A stretch of 60,097 nt of DNA from an uncultured Victivallis sp. (GCA_944389895.1 CALXOA010000095.1:1-60097), one strand, 5' to 3'. Positions 17,457 to 27,594 are shown, numbered from the stretch's first letter. Numbers and translations are program-made. Notes: generated by a model not told the origin, from the letters alone.

Positions 17457-18998
17457 ATGACCAGACTCAAACGATGCTTCATCGCCGCGGCAGCGACAAT
17501 AACCGGTCTCCTGATCGGCGCCCCGCAAAATGTCTATGAGTGCAGTTTCTCCGCAGGAGAAAGCGCCGGATGGCGGCTGCCGTCCTGTGCCCGTTTCACA
17601 GTTATCGACACGGTTCCGGTACTGGAAGTGACGGTTCCGCCGACCGGGGCGGCCGGGCAAAATGTTGCAACCCGTTCCATCGACCTGAAACCGTGGCGCG
17701 GGAAAACCCTGGTTCTATCCTTCGAACTGAAAGCGGAAGGGGTCACGAAACCGCCGCAGCCCTGGAACGGCATCAAGGTGATGTTCCATTACAAGACCAG
17801 AACCGCCGAGGTCTGGCGCAATCCGCGCGGACTTTACGGTACTTTCGACTGGAGGACGGAGATGACCGCGGTCGAAGTTCCCGCAGACGCAGAGACCGGC
17901 GAGCTGATGATCGGACTTCAGGACTCTGCGGGAACGCTGCTGGTCCGCAGAATCCGGATTCAGGCGTATAGCGGGGAGGATCGCTTCCCGCCACTTCCGC
18001 TGCCGGAGGGCTTTCAGGCGGAGTATACCAGCCGGGTCACAGCGACACCGGTGTTGCGCGGCGTGATGGGTCCCAACAGTTATCAGCCCGAGGATCTCGA
18101 AGAACTCGCCCGCTGGGGAGCAAACCTGATCCGCTGGCAGATCAAGCGCAACTGGGGCGCCGTCAACACGGAGCGTGATCTCGCAGAATATCTCGACTGG
18201 TTCCACGGCAAGCTCAATGAACTTGACCTGGTACTGGAGCACGCCCGGAAACTCGGAATCAAGGTGGTGATCGACCTCCATACTCCTCCCGGCGGACGCA
18301 AGGCCGACAACAACATGGCGATGTTCTACGAACCGGTCTATGCCGAAGCGTTTCTGAAGATGTGGGAGGAGATGGCGACGCGCTACAAGGACAAACCGGC
18401 CGTGTGGGCATACGATCTGGTCAATGAGCCGAACCAGACGCTTCCCGCCTCATCCGACTACCTCCATTTGCAGTATGAAGCGGCAAAGCGGATCCGGGCG
18501 ATCGATCCGGAAACTCCGATTATCGTCGAATCGAACGACTGGGCGGCACCGGGGGCATTCCGTTACCTGTCGCCGCTGCCGCTGCCGAACATCATTTATC
18601 AGGCGCACATGTATCTCCCGCACGCCTATACCCACCAGTCGGTCGAGAAGGCGGAACCGCGTCTGCCTTATCCGGGCAGGATTAACGGTCGGGAATGGAA
18701 CAAGGAGACGTTGCGGAGCGAACTGGAACCGGTCCGCGAATTTCAGCGGAAGTACGGCGCCCGGATCTACCTCGGGGAATTTTCGGCGGCGCGCTGGGCT
18801 CCGGGTGTGGCACACTACCTCGAAGATTGCATCGAACTTTTCGAGGAATACGGCTGGGACTGGAGCTATCACAGCTTCCGCGAATGGCACGGCTGGAGCG
18901 TCGAACACTCGACGGACCAGAACAATCTCGAGCGCGCCAACTCAGACACTGACCGCAAAATTCTCCTGCTCAAATACTTCGGTCGAAACAACCACTGA
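17457..18998 (+). CDS. Secreted GH5 glycoside hydrolase (cassette b)
   Basis: Exported endo-acting beta-glycanase of 513 aa. A signal peptide spans about residues 1-22. Residues 25-185 form a CBM-like beta-sandwich. A TIM barrel follows with [20 protein letters not shown], acid/base Glu324 in YDLVNEP, IYQAHMYLP and nucleophile Glu441 in YLGEFSAARW. The end carries [19 protein letters not shown], shared by all five GH5 proteins here. I use the ATG at 17457; a TTG four codons earlier abuts the AAGGA site. The GH5 subfamily and substrate (cellulose, mannan, xyloglucan or other) cannot be settled by eye. Confidence 0.88.
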   Translation: MTRLKRCFIAAAATITGLLIGAPQNVYECSFSAGESAGWRLPSCARFTVIDTVPVLEVTVPPTGAAGQNVATRSIDLKPWRGKTLVLSFELKAEGVTKPPQPWNGIKVMFHYKTRTAEVWRNPRGLYGTFDWRTEMTAVEVPADAETGELMIGLQDSAGTLLVRRIRIQAYSGEDRFPPLPLPEGFQAEYTSRVTATPVLRGVMGPNSYQPEDLEELARWGANLIRWQIKRNWGAVNTERDLAEYLDWFHGKLNELDLVLEHARKLGIKVVIDLHTPPGGRKADNNMAMFYEPVYAEAFLKMWEEMATRYKDKPAVWAYDLVNEPNQTLPASSDYLHLQYEAAKRIRAIDPETPIIVESNDWAAPGAFRYLSPLPLPNIIYQAHMYLPHAYTHQSVEKAEPRLPYPGRINGREWNKETLRSELEPVREFQRKYGARIYLGEFSAARWAPGVAHYLEDCIELFEEYGWDWSYHSFREWHGWSVEHSTDQNNLERANSDTDRKILLLKYFGRNNH

Positions 18999-19017
18999 AC
19001 ACGGCAGGAAAGACACC

Positions 19018-19065
19018 GACGGAATCTCCGGCTCCGGAAATCCCGGATAACCGGCCGGTTCCGTC
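19018..19065. terminator. Branched terminator between convergent genes
   Basis: GACGGAA and TTCCGTC enclose CCGG-rich inner pairs between the convergent GH5 and nadE genes. No T-run is seen. Confidence 0.4.
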
Positions 19066-19068
19066 AGT

Positions 19069-20985
19069 TCAGCGATTCTCCTGCTGCCAGACGGCGTCTG
19101 CCGCGTCGGAGGGCATCCGCCAGTCACCGCGCGGCGACAGCGCGATCGTGCCGACCTTCGGCCCGTCCGGCACACAGTTTCGTTTGAACTGCTGCCGGAA
19201 GAATCTGCTCAGAAACACCTTGAGCCAACGCGACACCGTCTCCGCATCATAGACGCCGCGGAAGGCCTCCTCCGCGAGGAACCGGATCTTCTCCGGCTCG
19301 GCACCGTATTTCACAAGGTGGTAGAGGAAGAAATCGTGCAGCTCATAGGGACCGATCAATTCTTCCGTCTTCTGAACGATCGTACCGTCACCGGCAGCCG
19401 GCAGCAACTCCGGACTGACCGGGGTGTCGATCACATCGCGCAACACGGCGGCCAGTTCCGGATCGGAACGCTCCGCCGTCGTTTCAATCAGGAAACGGAT
19501 CAATGTCTTCGGGATCGAACAGTTTACCGCATACATCGACATGTGGTCGCCGTTGTAGGTACTCCAGCCGAGAGCGATTTCGGAAAGGTCTCCGGTGCCG
19601 ACCACCATGCCGCCGGTCTTGTTGGCGACATCCATCAGAATCTGAGTGCGTTCCCGCGCCTGCACGTTCTCATAGGCGGTGTCAAGCACTTCGGGATCGT
19701 GGCCGATGTCACGGAAATGCTGCAGGCAGGCGGGACGGATATCGACCTCGCGCAGCGTCACGCCCAGCAGTTCACAGAGGCGGACCGCATTGCTGCGGGT
19801 TCTGCCGGTGGTACCGAAACCGGGCATCGTGTACGCGATGATCTCGGCCGGAGCGCGCCCGAGCAACCGGCAGCACTCCGCCGCGACCAGCAGAGCCAGC
19901 GTTGAATCCAGGCCTCCCGAGATGCCGATCACCATGGTTTTCGCATGAGTATGTTCGATCCGCTTGGCCAGACCGGCGCACTGGATGTCGAAGATCTCCG
20001 TACAGCGCGCCCGGCGGTCGGAATCGTCCCCCGGGACAAAGGGAAGACGGGGATTCGCCGCATAAGTCAGATCGGGGGAGTCCGCCGCCGTCGGCAGCTC
20101 CACGGTTCGAAATACAATGTCGCGAGGCAACGGATTGTCGTTGAAACTGCTCTCGGATACTCTTGCCGCCGCCAGCCGATCGAAGTCCACATCGGCATAG
20201 ATCACCGAACTGGTGCGCACAAACCGGCGATTCTCCGCCGCCAGGCGACCGTTATCGGCGATCAGCGCATGACCGCCGAACACGACGTCGGAGGTGGATT
20301 CATGCACGCCGGCCGATGCGAGCACGTATGCGGCCAGGCAGCGGGCACTCTGCTGCCGGACCAGATCGCGCCGATACTCCGCCTTTGCGGCAAGCTCGGT
20401 CCCCGCCGACAGGTTGAAAATGGCGCGGGCGCCGCCCAGCGCGAGCAGCGACGACGGCGGCAACACTCCCCAGAGATCCTCGCAGATCTCAACGCCGAAT
20501 AGGAAACCGTGACCGCAGTCAAACAGCAGATCGCTGCCGAAGGGGAGCTCCTCCCGCCCCAGTTTCACCGTCCGCCCCCGAACCTCGCGGCCGGACTGGA
20601 AATAACGTTTCTCATAAAACTCCCGGTAGTTCGGAAGCAGCGTCTTGGGAACCAGACCGCAGATCCGGCCCCCGGCGGCAACCGCGGCGACATTGTAGAG
20701 TGCCTCTCCCACCAGCAGCGGCAGTCCGAAGAGCGCGATCGTCCTGTTCCCCGCGGTAACCGCCGCGAAAGTGGTTGCCGCCTCACGCGCCCGCTCAAGC
20801 AACCGCTTCTGAAAAAACAGGTCGCCGCAGGAATAACCGGTCACGGAGAGCTCGGGGAACACCACGGCAGCCGCCCCTTTCCGCACCGCCTCATCGTAGC
20901 ATTCACGGAGCATTCCGATATTGAAATCGACATCCGCCACACGCAACACCGGAACCGCCGCCGCCAAACGATGGAATCCAAACAT
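19069..20985 (-). CDS. nadE: Glutamine-dependent NAD synthetase
   Basis: Cytosolic last step of NAD synthesis: amidation of nicotinic acid adenine dinucleotide using ATP and glutamine. The 638 aa contain an N-terminal nitrilase-type glutaminase with the triad Glu45 (PELSVTG), Lys114 (PKTLLPNY) and Cys168 (GVEICEDLW). The synthetase domain follows with the PP-loop SGGLDS at 356-361, GTGDLSEIALGW and YAVNCSIPKTL. This is the long, fused form. GGAG lies upstream of the ATG at 20985. It is monocistronic and convergent with the GH5 gene. It has no evident tie to the sugar cassettes. Confidence 0.96.
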   Translation of the reverse strand: MFGFHRLAAAVPVLRVADVDFNIGMLRECYDEAVRKGAAAVVFPELSVTGYSCGDLFFQKRLLERAREAATTFAAVTAGNRTIALFGLPLLVGEALYNVAAVAAGGRICGLVPKTLLPNYREFYEKRYFQSGREVRGRTVKLGREELPFGSDLLFDCGHGFLFGVEICEDLWGVLPPSSLLALGGARAIFNLSAGTELAAKAEYRRDLVRQQSARCLAAYVLASAGVHESTSDVVFGGHALIADNGRLAAENRRFVRTSSVIYADVDFDRLAAARVSESSFNDNPLPRDIVFRTVELPTAADSPDLTYAANPRLPFVPGDDSDRRARCTEIFDIQCAGLAKRIEHTHAKTMVIGISGGLDSTLALLVAAECCRLLGRAPAEIIAYTMPGFGTTGRTRSNAVRLCELLGVTLREVDIRPACLQHFRDIGHDPEVLDTAYENVQARERTQILMDVANKTGGMVVGTGDLSEIALGWSTYNGDHMSMYAVNCSIPKTLIRFLIETTAERSDPELAAVLRDVIDTPVSPELLPAAGDGTIVQKTEELIGPYELHDFFLYHLVKYGAEPEKIRFLAEEAFRGVYDAETVSRWLKVFLSRFFRQQFKRNCVPDGPKVGTIALSPRGDWRMPSDAADAVWQQENR

Positions 20986-21098
20986 GATTCACGCTCCAAT
21001 CGCAGAAGAAGTTACAATTCTTTTCCTCCCTATTAATTTACCTGCGCAACCGCCCTTCTGCAAGCGTCGATACAGAAAAAACGTCGAAGCAGAGAAGT

Positions 21099-21175
21099 GG
21101 AAACAGCCCATGGAAAACCAGGGTTCCCGAAAGGGAAAATCCGGTCTCATTTGAGACGCGACAATCCCTGTTTCC
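21099..21175 (+). ncRNA. Candidate multibranched structured RNA
   Basis: An outer perfect 8 bp stem GGAAACAG (21099-21106) / CTGTTTCC (21168-21175) encloses two hairpins. One is TTCCC-GAAA-GGGAA with a GNRA-type loop (21124-21137); the other is GTCTCA-TT-TGAGAC (21144-21157), a dyad that would need a larger loop as RNA. The strand is a guess from the GAAA loop. No matching RNA family is recognised, and no promoter was identified for it. Confidence 0.3.
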
Positions 21176-21268
21176 CCGCCGGCCCCAGGCAAATGGGTTC
21201 CCCCGATAATTCCGACTTCCCTCCAGCGGCCCGTCCTGAAAAAAATTCATTTTTTTCCGGAACCACTC

Positions 21269-21297
21269 TTGACACCCCTTCCTTTTTTGGGTATAAT
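21269..21297 (+). promoter_or_regulatory. Consensus sigma-70 promoter of cassette c
   Basis: TTGACA (21269-21274) and TATAAT (21292-21297) match consensus exactly with a 17 bp spacer. Transcription should begin near 21304, just before the operator. Confidence 0.85.
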
Positions 21298-21311
21298 ATT
21301 AATGCATAGAA

Positions 21312-21325
21312 CGTTTCATGAAACG
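21312..21325. promoter_or_regulatory. LacI operator CGTTTCATGAAACG
   Basis: Perfect 14 bp palindrome in the initially transcribed region, 14 bp after the -10. This is a classic LacI-family repressor position and implies autoregulation of the regulator-hydrolase-pilin operon. Confidence 0.7.
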
Positions 21326-21344
21326 ATATATAAAGGATTTTTCA

Positions 21345-22379
21345 ATGCCCCGGGAACGAGCAGTCAAACTGAAGGACATCGCTGATGCCGCCGGAGTGGC
21401 GGTAGCTACCGTATCGGCAGCACTGAACGGTACCGGAACAGTTTCGAGCCGGATGCGGGAGCGGGTACGTAAGGTTGCGGCCGAGATGAACTACGAGCCG
21501 AACATGGCGGCGAAGTTACTCAAGCAGAAACAGAGCCACGATCTGGGACTGATCATCTGTGACCTTCCGGAGCGGATTTTCGGTTCCGGCTATTTCATGC
21601 CGATGATTTCAAATTTCATCCGACAATGCGAGATGGAGGAACTGCGTTGCCAGATCGAATATCACGATCCGTCATCCTCAAAAATTCCGTCGCTCCTGCA
21701 CAACGGGCTGGCCGGAGGAGTCCTTCACGGAGGAACCATCACGCCGACCGTGAGGGAATTTCTTGCGGAAAATCCGGATTTCCCCTTCGTCGCGCTTGAA
21801 GAGGAGTCTGAGTATTGCCTGAACTCCGATTACGAACTGGCATTCTACAAGGCGGTCCAGTACCTGGCCGCATTGGACCATCGCCGTTTCGGCCTGGTGA
21901 TCGGCCCCCGGGAATACCGCAGGCAACAGCAGATTGAAGACGGCTTTCTGCGTGGGATCAGAGAATTTTCCCTTGATTATCGCGCGGAAGAGTGGTCGAC
22001 CCGTCTGGCGCTCCGGGAAGACGCAGCCACCGTGAAAGGCGCGGTCGAGTTCGGAAGGAAGCTTTTTGCACAGAAGGAGTTTCCGAGTGCCGTCATCTGC
22101 AGCGACGGACGGGCAGCCAAAGGGATTCTCTACGCCGCCTGCGAAGTGGGATTGCGGGTTCCGGAACAGTTGAGCGTCTTCGCGTGCAGTTCTCAAACGG
22201 AATCGGAGCAGTGCTTCCCCACCATAAGTTCGATCGCATGGAATGCCCCGGAAGCAATCTTCAGGGGAATCTACATGCTCAAAACCCTGCTTGAACACCG
22301 GATCCTCAAACAGCCGAAACTCCTGATCGAACCGACCATGATCATCCGAGAAAGCACTGCGAAATGCTGCAGTAGATAA
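21345..22379 (+). CDS. LacI-family transcriptional regulator (cassette c)
   Basis: Repressor of 344 aa. It opens with KLKDIADAAGVAVATVSAAL (helix-turn-helix), then the YEPNMAAKLLKQ hinge and a sugar-sensor domain (LGLIICDLPER, FPSAVICSDGRAAKGILYA). The start at 21345 has AAAGGA 7-8 nt upstream; an ATG at 21318 is within the operator and lacks a ribosome site. The next gene starts 15 nt after its stop, so regulator, hydrolase, pilin and lipoprotein form one transcript. The palindrome at 21312 is its likely site. Confidence 0.92.
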   Translation: MPRERAVKLKDIADAAGVAVATVSAALNGTGTVSSRMRERVRKVAAEMNYEPNMAAKLLKQKQSHDLGLIICDLPERIFGSGYFMPMISNFIRQCEMEELRCQIEYHDPSSSKIPSLLHNGLAGGVLHGGTITPTVREFLAENPDFPFVALEEESEYCLNSDYELAFYKAVQYLAALDHRRFGLVIGPREYRRQQQIEDGFLRGIREFSLDYRAEEWSTRLALREDAATVKGAVEFGRKLFAQKEFPSAVICSDGRAAKGILYAACEVGLRVPEQLSVFACSSQTESEQCFPTISSIAWNAPEAIFRGIYMLKTLLEHRILKQPKLLIEPTMIIRESTAKCCSR

Positions 22380-22394
22380 CCGGGAGAACTCATC

Positions 22395-25300
22395 ATGAAA
22401 ACACACTTCCCATGGCGACTTCTGCTTCTGGGACTGACGACAGGAGTATTCACTGCCACCGGATCAGAACCACATGGAGCAGTTCCGAAGCTGGAACTTC
22501 CCGTCCGTCTGGATGGCCGCATTGATTCGGAAGAGTGGAGTGATGCCGCGCTGTTCCGCCGCATATGGGAACAGGACAATCGTGTACCGGGGCTTCCCGC
22601 CACCGAATTTCGGATGAAATACGATGACGAAGCACTCTACGTCGCAGCAACCGGATTCGAAAACAATCCAGACTATCCCGAAGCAGCGCAACGGAAGTGG
22701 GACGATCTGCTTTTCTGCAGCGAGGATGCCTTCTCCGTCATTCTCGGACTACCGGACAACAACGTCGCGGTACAGGAGAAAATCAATATGGGGGGTTACG
22801 AAGGTGCGCTCGGTGGCAGGGCGGCTAGGGCAGACTTCTATTATACCTTCACGGTAAACGCCACAGGCTCACGGCAGCGCATGTTCAACGAAATGCCGCT
22901 GGAAAACGCGCTGTTCGATTCGGCGATCGCCACGGAAAAAGGGAAGTTTTTCACAGCGGAATTTCGGATTCCATTCCGGTCCTTCGGGCTCTCCATGCCG
23001 GAGGGGAAAAAGATTTTCATGAACTTCTTCCGTTTCAGACCGCCCGAAGTGCAGGCGTGGAATCACAAGCGGTTCAAGGGGTACGCCGCCATGCCTTTCG
23101 GCACCATCCGTCTTCTGCCGGAAGCAGAAAACAGCGGACGAACCCTCGAGGAACGCCCGACGCCGCCTGCCCCGGCCCGCCGGAACTGCCGGGCAGAACT
23201 TCAGTACAGCCCGCTCTCCGGAGCGGTCATCGGTAAAGTATACCTCACCGGCCAATGGGATCATCTGACCGGAATCCTGAATGTCTCCGGCTTTCCCGAA
23301 CAACGCCGGGAACTCTTCGATCACACGATGATCAATCGCGATGCGATGATTGTTCCCGGCGGAGAAAGGCTCGCCTATCTGACACAGCCGTTGACGCCGG
23401 GAAGTCAGAAGGAAACACGTAAAGCGCGGTTCCGTGTCGTCGACCGGCAGGGAAACATCGTGTCGGAAACCAGTCTCACCTGTCCTGCGGTTACCGCCCC
23501 GGAATGGTTCGGGAAAGCGGTGGCGGCGGAATATCTCCGGGAAAAAATTCCAGCTCCGTGGACAAAACCGACCGTCTCCGGCAGGGAAGTCAGGCTCGTA
23601 CACGCCAAACATGTTTTCAACGACTATCTGCTTCCGGGCGATGGAGAAGTTGAACTTGCTTCAGCAGGGAAAACAGTTCACTTCACGCCGGTTTCCTTCT
23701 CGCTGGAAGAAAACGGCAATGACGCGACAGGGGAAGCCGTTCTGGCCGCCGGCCCGATCCGGCTCGAACTCAAAAGCCGGATGGAACCGGATGGTTTCAC
23801 TGAACTGAAATTCCGCTTTCGCGGAGTCGATCCGGCCAAGGTCGACCGGATTCGCCTCGTCATTCCCCGCCAGAGAGCTGACGCCAGGCTGATCCTGCCG
23901 GGAACACTGGTCCAGAATGCAGCGGCAATCTCCCCCGCAGGCTATTCCGGAAAAGGAGAGCAGTTCTGGATCGGCAACTATGAAAAAGGACTCGCTTTCT
24001 CCTTCGATACCGACCTTTTCTTCGGGACAAAGACCCGTCGTCAGATCACAGTGAAACCGTCCGGAGAGAAAACGGAGGTCGCCTTCACCTTCGTCGACGG
24101 TCCGAGTCAGTTCACCGCCGATACCGTGTTCCGTCTCTTCCTGCAGCCGACCCCGACCAAACCGCGCCCGCCACGACCGATCCGTGAGCTCACTGTACGA
24201 CAGTGGGAACAGTGGGCCGACTGGCACGGCTACCCCGATACCGGAAAAATCCCGGAACTGAGGAAATGGACTGGAAAACTGAAACGGGAAAACCGGATCG
24301 GCATTCTCTATACCTGCCAGGGGTTACGGGAAGACGCCCCGTTTTTCCGGGAGTTCCGCAGCGATTTCGAACTTCAGCCGCGCTGGCGTTACTATCGTGA
24401 TCGCGGCAAAGAGTGCTACGCCGCCAACAAACGCGGCCCGGAAGGGGAACTCCAGCTTTACTACTGGCAACAATTGATCCAACAGGGGGGAGTCCGCGGC
24501 ATCGCCTCAGACGGCACCAGTCCGGCATGGGGTGACACCAATCCTGCCCTCGCCGGGACCGATGCACTCGATCGCCGGGCAAAATGGGAAGAGATGAGCT
24601 CGCGAATCGTAGCACAGCGCGCCTTTCTCAAACGGTTGCGCGGGCTCTTCACCGATACCGGAGACCCCTTCGCCATGATGGCCCATACCGGCGGCGGACT
24701 CGACGTCAACACACTGAGTTTCTTTGACGGCTATATGGAGGGGGAACAGATGACCCGTTTCCGAACCGGTTATTTTCTTCCCGAGGCAGTGTATGCGGTC
24801 GGATACAGCGGTCTCCCCTGGGGATGGCGTTCCATCTTCTGGTCGAAACACTGGCGCAACTATCTTTCGCAGGACAGTTCCCTCGCCTATTCGCTGTTGT
24901 TCCATACCGAGTTCAACGGTAACTTTCAGGCGGAGAACCCCGATTACGATCTGGAACTGACCCGTGACTTCGAAGGACCGGGAACGAGTTTCCACCCATT
25001 CTGGAATCCTGATCCCCGATTGAAATTCCATTCGGATCGGGCGAAAGCCAGCCTTTATCTCGCTTCCGGAAAGGCATTGATCGCCGTCTCAAATCTGACT
25101 CCGGAACAGGCCTCCTACACACTCGACTTCTCCGCCCTCTTCCCGGCCGGAGCCTTTCATGCACAGGAGTTGCTGGACAACCGGCCGCTTACCGGTTCCC
25201 GCGTCACCGGAACCATTGAGCCGCACAGTTGCGATGTGATCCGCATTGACGCGGGAACCAGTTCCGTCATTGAGAAAAAGAAATCCGCCGTTTCTCCCTC

Positions 25301-25844
25301 CTTCCGGCTCAGCGGAAACCGTCCTGATGACTGGAAAGCGAACGCCGACGGCAAAACACGCTTCTTCTCCGCGACGCCGGAGAAGTTGACGCTTCGTTCC
25401 GCCCCCGGGGGATCGCGGGCCGCCGCCGCCACTTTGCTCCATCCCTTCGATCGTGATTTCGAACTCGATTTCACGATGAAGGCAACCGACCGTTTCCGCT
25501 TCATTCTCGGCCCGGTGACGATCGGTTACGGAAACGGCTGGGTCGGTTACGGCTGGTTCGTCAAGGGACCGGTTGCCAAACGCGGCAAAGGGCACGTCTA
25601 CTATCAGGTGCCATTGCGGAAAGGGGAAGAGGTTCCAGTCAGAATTTCCCTCAGAAACGGTGTGCTCAATCTGCTTTACAATCGGATTCCGGTGGTCCGG
25701 AATCTGCCGCTCGACCTGCCTGACGGAAACCGGTTTGAACTCCAGACCTGGCACGACGATACGATCGAGTACAGCATCGACCGGATGGCGAGTGAAGGAG
25801 AAAAAATCATCGAGAACGACGTAATTCACCCAGTCTTAAACTAG
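22395..25844 (+). CDS. Secreted CBM9 and GH123/DUF6067-like glycan hydrolase
   Basis: Exported protein of 1149 aa. A signal peptide covers about residues 1-24. Residues 35-250 are a CBM9/DOMON-like sandwich ([20 protein letters not shown], then [21 protein letters not shown] and [10 protein letters not shown]). The middle part has [11 protein letters not shown] and a [13 protein letters not shown] linker, as in GH123/DUF6067-type enzymes. A TIM-barrel-like region follows with [22 protein letters not shown] and [10 protein letters not shown]. After this come a beta domain and a C-terminal lectin-like module ([14 protein letters not shown]). The family is tentative and catalytic residues were not assigned. 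GGGAG precedes the ATG. The Glu/Asp-rich IASDGT and YMEGEQ strands are candidate active-site positions. Confidence 0.6.
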   Translation: MKTHFPWRLLLLGLTTGVFTATGSEPHGAVPKLELPVRLDGRIDSEEWSDAALFRRIWEQDNRVPGLPATEFRMKYDDEALYVAATGFENNPDYPEAAQRKWDDLLFCSEDAFSVILGLPDNNVAVQEKINMGGYEGALGGRAARADFYYTFTVNATGSRQRMFNEMPLENALFDSAIATEKGKFFTAEFRIPFRSFGLSMPEGKKIFMNFFRFRPPEVQAWNHKRFKGYAAMPFGTIRLLPEAENSGRTLEERPTPPAPARRNCRAELQYSPLSGAVIGKVYLTGQWDHLTGILNVSGFPEQRRELFDHTMINRDAMIVPGGERLAYLTQPLTPGSQKETRKARFRVVDRQGNIVSETSLTCPAVTAPEWFGKAVAAEYLREKIPAPWTKPTVSGREVRLVHAKHVFNDYLLPGDGEVELASAGKTVHFTPVSFSLEENGNDATGEAVLAAGPIRLELKSRMEPDGFTELKFRFRGVDPAKVDRIRLVIPRQRADARLILPGTLVQNAAAISPAGYSGKGEQFWIGNYEKGLAFSFDTDLFFGTKTRRQITVKPSGEKTEVAFTFVDGPSQFTADTVFRLFLQPTPTKPRPPRPIRELTVRQWEQWADWHGYPDTGKIPELRKWTGKLKRENRIGILYTCQGLREDAPFFREFRSDFELQPRWRYYRDRGKECYAANKRGPEGELQLYYWQQLIQQGGVRGIASDGTSPAWGDTNPALAGTDALDRRAKWEEMSSRIVAQRAFLKRLRGLFTDTGDPFAMMAHTGGGLDVNTLSFFDGYMEGEQMTRFRTGYFLPEAVYAVGYSGLPWGWRSIFWSKHWRNYLSQDSSLAYSLLFHTEFNGNFQAENPDYDLELTRDFEGPGTSFHPFWNPDPRLKFHSDRAKASLYLASGKALIAVSNLTPEQASYTLDFSALFPAGAFHAQELLDNRPLTGSRVTGTIEPHSCDVIRIDAGTSSVIEKKKSAVSPSFRLSGNRPDDWKANADGKTRFFSATPEKLTLRSAPGGSRAAAATLLHPFDRDFELDFTMKATDRFRFILGPVTIGYGNGWVGYGWFVKGPVAKRGKGHVYYQVPLRKGEEVPVRISLRNGVLNLLYNRIPVVRNLPLDLPDGNRFELQTWHDDTIEYSIDRMASEGEKIIENDVIHPVLN

Positions 25845-25855
25845 GAGAGACACGT

Positions 25856-26551
25856 ATGAAGAAGCATTTTACATTGATCGAACTCCTCGTTGTGATTGCG
25901 ATCATCGCCATTCTGGCGGCAATGTTGCTGCCCGCGTTGAACAGGGCGCGTGAAATGGCGAAGGCCAACAACTGTGTAAGCAATCTCAGGCAGTGTGCCG
26001 CTGCCTCTCTGATGTATGCGGGCGATTATAAGGACTTCCTGCCACCTCCCGCCCTCACGGCAAGCGTCAACAAGGGGCGCTGGTGGCAGATTCTCTCGGG
26101 CTGGACCGACGAAAATAATCCGACTTCCCTCTGCAATTACCTGCCGCGACCGCAGGAGGGAAAAGCTTCCATTTTCGTCTGTCCCGGCTACGAGCCTTAT
26201 GTCCTCTTCAAAGCTTCCAATAGCGAGTACCAGGTCTACGGTATGGCCTCGGCCGACAGCAGCGTGGTCGGAGGCCCCCTGTCCTACCGCCATCTGCCCA
26301 AACTTCTGGGGAAAACGGAAGAGATGATCATGCTCGCCGACAGCCGGCGAGGTCAACATACACCCGACTTCGCTCAATGTTTCTTTATCCAGCAGGGCAG
26401 CGCGGGTCAGCTCACTCCGGCAGGAGTCAAATCGCTTCATCTGCGCCACTCCAACCGTGCCAATGCGGCGATGATCGACGGCAGCGTCCGGTCCCTCGGA
26501 ATCGGAGAAGTCAAAGACTACAACTACAGCTACGTTCTCACTGACAGATGA
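25856..26551 (+). CDS. Pseudopilin with prepilin-type N-terminus (cassette c)
   Basis: Protein of 231 aa opening [20 protein letters not shown]. Its first residues carry the pilin-like helix with Glu5 and His in place of Gly at the usual cleavage site. The C-terminal [16 protein letters not shown] fits H-X9-DG exactly. AGGAGAG lies before the ATG, 11 nt after the hydrolase stop. Its stop overlaps the following lipoprotein start by four bases, so the three products are made together, which suggests a shared surface role. Confidence 0.86.
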   Translation: MKKHFTLIELLVVIAIIAILAAMLLPALNRAREMAKANNCVSNLRQCAAASLMYAGDYKDFLPPPALTASVNKGRWWQILSGWTDENNPTSLCNYLPRPQEGKASIFVCPGYEPYVLFKASNSEYQVYGMASADSSVVGGPLSYRHLPKLLGKTEEMIMLADSRRGQHTPDFAQCFFIQQGSAGQLTPAGVKSLHLRHSNRANAAMIDGSVRSLGIGEVKDYNYSYVLTDR

Positions 26552-27345
26552 AACGGTTCTTCTTCTTTTTATGCCTCGCATCGGCAATTCCGGGATGTGT
26601 CGTCCCGCGGGAGGCATCATCGCCGACAACACCCGGCACCCTGCCGGACAATGTGCCGCCTCAGGTAACGGTACACTACACCGGACAACTTCCGGTCATT
26701 GACGGAAAGCTGGAGGAACCGGCCTGGCACAAGGCAGAGTGGATCACCCTTGACGGCTCCCGCCCGGCCCTTCCGGACAATGAGGAAAAATGGCAACTCT
26801 ATGCCGCAATCTCGGGCAACCGGACAACCACCGAGGAACAGTTCCGGCAGCGGACGCGCGCAGCCGTGCTGTGGAACAAGGCCGGACTTTGCTTCGGCCT
26901 TACATGTGAGGACGCCGATGTCCAATCTTTCCACGGGGAAGGAGATTGGATCTGGATCGGCGATGTCTTCGAAATCTTTCTCGCTCCCCGGGCGGAGGCG
27001 GGGGCACAAACCTGGGAATTTCAAATCAATCCCGCCAATGCGCGCTTCATGCAACCGTTCCGCCTCAGACCGGTGACCGCAACCCACGTCAGCGGGACAC
27101 TCAACCAGAGCGGGGAACGGGACCTGGGCTGGTCAGCGGAAATCTTTCTTCCCTGGGAAGAACTGGAGAAGTTCCGGCTTGCACGCCGTCCCACGCCCGA
27201 GTGCCCCATCGCCGGTGCCGTCCGTTTCGCAGCATGGGATCTCACCATCCACACCCAGCTCAGGCTCAACCGCTTCACAACGCCGGGAGAGGCCAACCCT
27301 CATCGTCCGGAACACTACAGACCGTTGAACTGCAGCAAGCCCTGA
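26548..27345 (+). CDS. CBM9/DOMON-domain lipoprotein
   Basis: Predicted lipoprotein of 265 aa. The hydrophobic start ends in the lipobox AIPGC (Cys17), followed by a Pro/Thr-rich tether. From about residue 40 it is a CBM9-like sandwich: [58 protein letters not shown] and [14 protein letters not shown]. No catalytic domain follows, so it should be a surface or periplasmic carbohydrate-binding protein. It is translationally coupled (ATGA) to the pilin and shares the CBM9 module with the hydrolase two genes upstream. Confidence 0.78.
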   Translation: MKRFFFFLCLASAIPGCVVPREASSPTTPGTLPDNVPPQVTVHYTGQLPVIDGKLEEPAWHKAEWITLDGSRPALPDNEEKWQLYAAISGNRTTTEEQFRQRTRAAVLWNKAGLCFGLTCEDADVQSFHGEGDWIWIGDVFEIFLAPRAEAGAQTWEFQINPANARFMQPFRLRPVTATHVSGTLNQSGERDLGWSAEIFLPWEELEKFRLARRPTPECPIAGAVRFAAWDLTIHTQLRLNRFTTPGEANPHRPEHYRPLNCSKP

Positions 27346-27346
27346 A

Positions 27347-27374
27347 TCCACCCGGCCTCCATTGGGCCGGGAAC
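27347..27374. repeat. 28-nt hairpin repeat, copy 1
   Basis: TCCACCCGGCCTCCATTGGG continues with CCGGGAAC and is identical to copy 2, 67 bp further on. CCCGGCC/GGCCGGG forms a 7 bp stem. It begins 2 nt after the lipoprotein stop. Confidence 0.75.
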
Positions 27375-27413
27375 TCCAGAATCCCCTCGATTGCCTGTCG
27401 CCGCTCTTCCAAC

Positions 27414-27441
27414 TCCACCCGGCCTCCATTGGGCCGGGAAC
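27414..27441. repeat. 28-nt hairpin repeat, copy 2
   Basis: Exact second copy of the 28-nt element at 27347-27374. The sequence between the copies is not repeated. It may be a REP-like element or a tandem terminator for cassette c. Confidence 0.75.
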
Positions 27442-27565
27442 CCGCCGTCTCTGAAAACGGGGCGGCGGTAACCAATTCCCGCTCCGGCAGCGGCACACCT
27501 CCTTTCCTTTTTGAATTTTCCCCGCCTCCCGGCGGAAAAATATTCTTTTTTTCCGTTTTCCGGAC

Positions 27566-27594
27566 TTGCTTTTTCAAATGATTTGAGTCATAAT
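27566..27594 (+). promoter_or_regulatory. Promoter and operator of the GntR cassette
   Basis: TTGCTT (27566-27571) and CATAAT (27589-27594) are 17 bp apart. TCAAAT-G-ATTTGA (27574-27586), a perfect odd palindrome, fills the spacer and is a strong candidate for autorepression by the GntR product. Confidence 0.6.

Larger units (their letters stand above)
20986..21344. other. Intergenic region between nadE and LacI gene
   Basis: No credible gene lies in this 359 bp region. It holds the candidate folded RNA at 21099-21175, then the strong promoter at 21269-21297 and the palindrome at 21312-21325. Confidence 0.6.

Noticed and set aside
21038..21250. 70-codon minus-strand frame upstream of nadE
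   Set aside because: Composition is not protein-like, there is no ribosome site, and it overlaps the symmetric RNA-like segment.
27347..27441. Two repeats as a minimal CRISPR array
   Set aside because: Only two copies, strongly palindromic, no cas genes; a hairpin or REP-type element fits better.
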